Source of the DNA: an uncultured Clostridium sp.
GTDB lineage: Bacteria > Bacillota > Clostridia > Lachnospirales > Lachnospiraceae
Direction: 5' to 3'
DNA: 6,279 bases
Assembly (NCBI GenBank): GCA_958442925.1
Contig: CAUCIO010000132.1
Location: 1 to 6,279 of the forward strand
The notes beneath the pieces were generated by a model. That model made no database searches. It was not told where the DNA came from and saw only the letters and a list, made by a program, of their open reading frames with translations. Of this stretch, positions 5,932 to 6,279 are shown one piece after another (within the stretch, counting starts at the first letter, position 1; every line of letters begins with the position of its first letter). A program made the translations under genes and the position numbers.

Positions 5932-6279
5932 TTATTCAAACAGAGAATTTCTGCTGTAAGCCTTGAGAATCCGTTCTCTGGATTCTTCCTCAGTCTCCGG
6001 GCTATTTTTACCGTTTTGTTCCTGAGAAGGAGTCTGTGTGGAGACCGCGCCCTTAAATACAGGGTTAATGGCCTTCAGCGCAGGCTCCTTTTTGTCAAGG
6101 GCGGAAACAAACAGGAATTTTCTTATGCAGAACAGAAGGGCTACTGAGAGCATACACAGCAGATTGTCAACCATAGAGGTGTGCTGGATAATAACCTGTC
6201 TGGCTACTGCGAAAAGAAGCACTTCCACTACAGAGTCCAGGTCATGGCGGCAGAACATTTTTAAAAGCTCAATTCCGAT
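5932..6279 (-). CDS. PsiE-like (phosphate-starvation-inducible) membrane protein, C-terminal part
   Basis: A minus-strand gene entering from the right edge; 115 residues and the stop (5934-5932) are visible and the start is outside the window. An internal ATG at 6258 is probably not the start, because the frame stays open to the edge with a sensible sequence (IGIELLKM). The visible part has IELLKMFCRHDLDSVVEVLL, a hydrophobic VEVLLFAVARQVIIQHTS segment, a second membrane segment around LLCMLSVALLFCIRKFLF, and a hydrophilic tail of about 50 residues rich in Ser, Glu and Arg. The pattern of ELLKM, VEVLLFAVAR and CIRKFL resembles the C-terminal half of PsiE-family proteins, whose function is poorly known. 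I recognise it by pattern, without a search. Two hydrophobic segments followed by a charged tail support a real membrane protein rather than a shadow frame. It converges on the kinase gene with 10 bp between stops. Confidence 0.65.
   Translation of the reverse strand: MGIELLKMFCRHDLDSVVEVLLFAVARQVIIQHTSMVDNLLCMLSVALLFCIRKFLFVSALDKKEPALKAINPVFKGAVSTQTPSQEQNGKNSPETEEESRERILKAYSRNSLFE
5941..5986. repeat. overlapping inverted repeats near the convergent stops
   Basis: AGAATCC (5966-5972) and GGATTCT (5980-5986) are perfect inverted copies around seven bases. CAGAGAA (5941-5947) also matches TTCTCTG (5974-5980) in inverted form. The pairings share bases, so only one can form at a time. They lie inside the end of the minus-strand gene, 20-65 bases past the kinase stop. 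Neither strand has a T-run after the stems, so calling this a terminator would be weak. Confidence 0.3.

Noticed and set aside
5031..5939. Long minus-strand open frame (302 codons) opposite the histidine kinase
   Set aside because: It lies opposite the conserved HisKA and HATPase_c codons and is rich in Cys/His/Leu runs with no domain; it is a shadow of the kinase.
5966..5986. Hairpin as a bidirectional terminator for the convergent genes
   Set aside because: It sits inside the minus-strand coding sequence and lacks a T-run on either strand.
5887..6147. Plus-strand open frame of 86 codons after the kinase
   Set aside because: It overlaps the kinase end and the PsiE-like gene; the minus-strand frame has membrane segments and a family-like pattern, this one does not.

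Overview
This window looks like ordinary chromosome from a low-to-mid G+C Gram-positive anaerobe of the Clostridia, most likely a Lachnospiraceae-type gut bacterium. The basis is the strong purine-rich ribosome binding sites, the AT-rich promoters set in moderately GC coding sequence, and the flavour of the proteins (a YjjU-type patatin, a cytoplasmic M19 dipeptidase, a Na/Pi cotransporter fused to PhoU). The taxon is an inference. No mobile element, RNA gene, CRISPR array or sign of recent transfer was seen.

Layout, left to right. The first 27 bases hold the start of a divergent minus-strand gene running off the left edge, recognisable only by its promoter, ribosome binding site and nine codons. 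Its promoter overlaps a weaker plus-strand promoter for the rightward genes. Next come a patatin-like acyl hydrolase (124-978) and, 68 bp later, an M19 membrane-dipeptidase-family peptidase (1047-2045). A 68-bp gap then carries a convincing extended -10 promoter and several direct and inverted repeats. After it lies a compact three-gene operon: a Na+/phosphate cotransporter with a C-terminal PhoU domain (2114-3775), an OmpR/PhoB-family response regulator (3778-4464) and a PhoR-type sensor histidine kinase (4494-5921). Ten bases beyond the kinase stop, a minus-strand gene converges on it. It enters from the right edge and resembles the PsiE (phosphate-starvation-inducible) membrane protein family.

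Working together: the last four genes form a coherent phosphate-homeostasis neighbourhood. The transporter moves phosphate, its PhoU tail is a plausible reporter of transport state, the kinase/regulator pair is of the PhoR/PhoB class, and the repeats upstream of the operon are reasonable candidates for binding by that regulator. The patatin and dipeptidase genes look like housekeeping metabolic genes that merely lie upstream.

I do not see a clearly undescribed system. The points most worth checking are the self-contained transporter-PhoU-PhoB-PhoR operon and its repeat-rich promoter, the convergent PsiE-like gene, the hidden divergent gene at the left edge, and a G-rich/C-rich palindrome inside the response-regulator gene.
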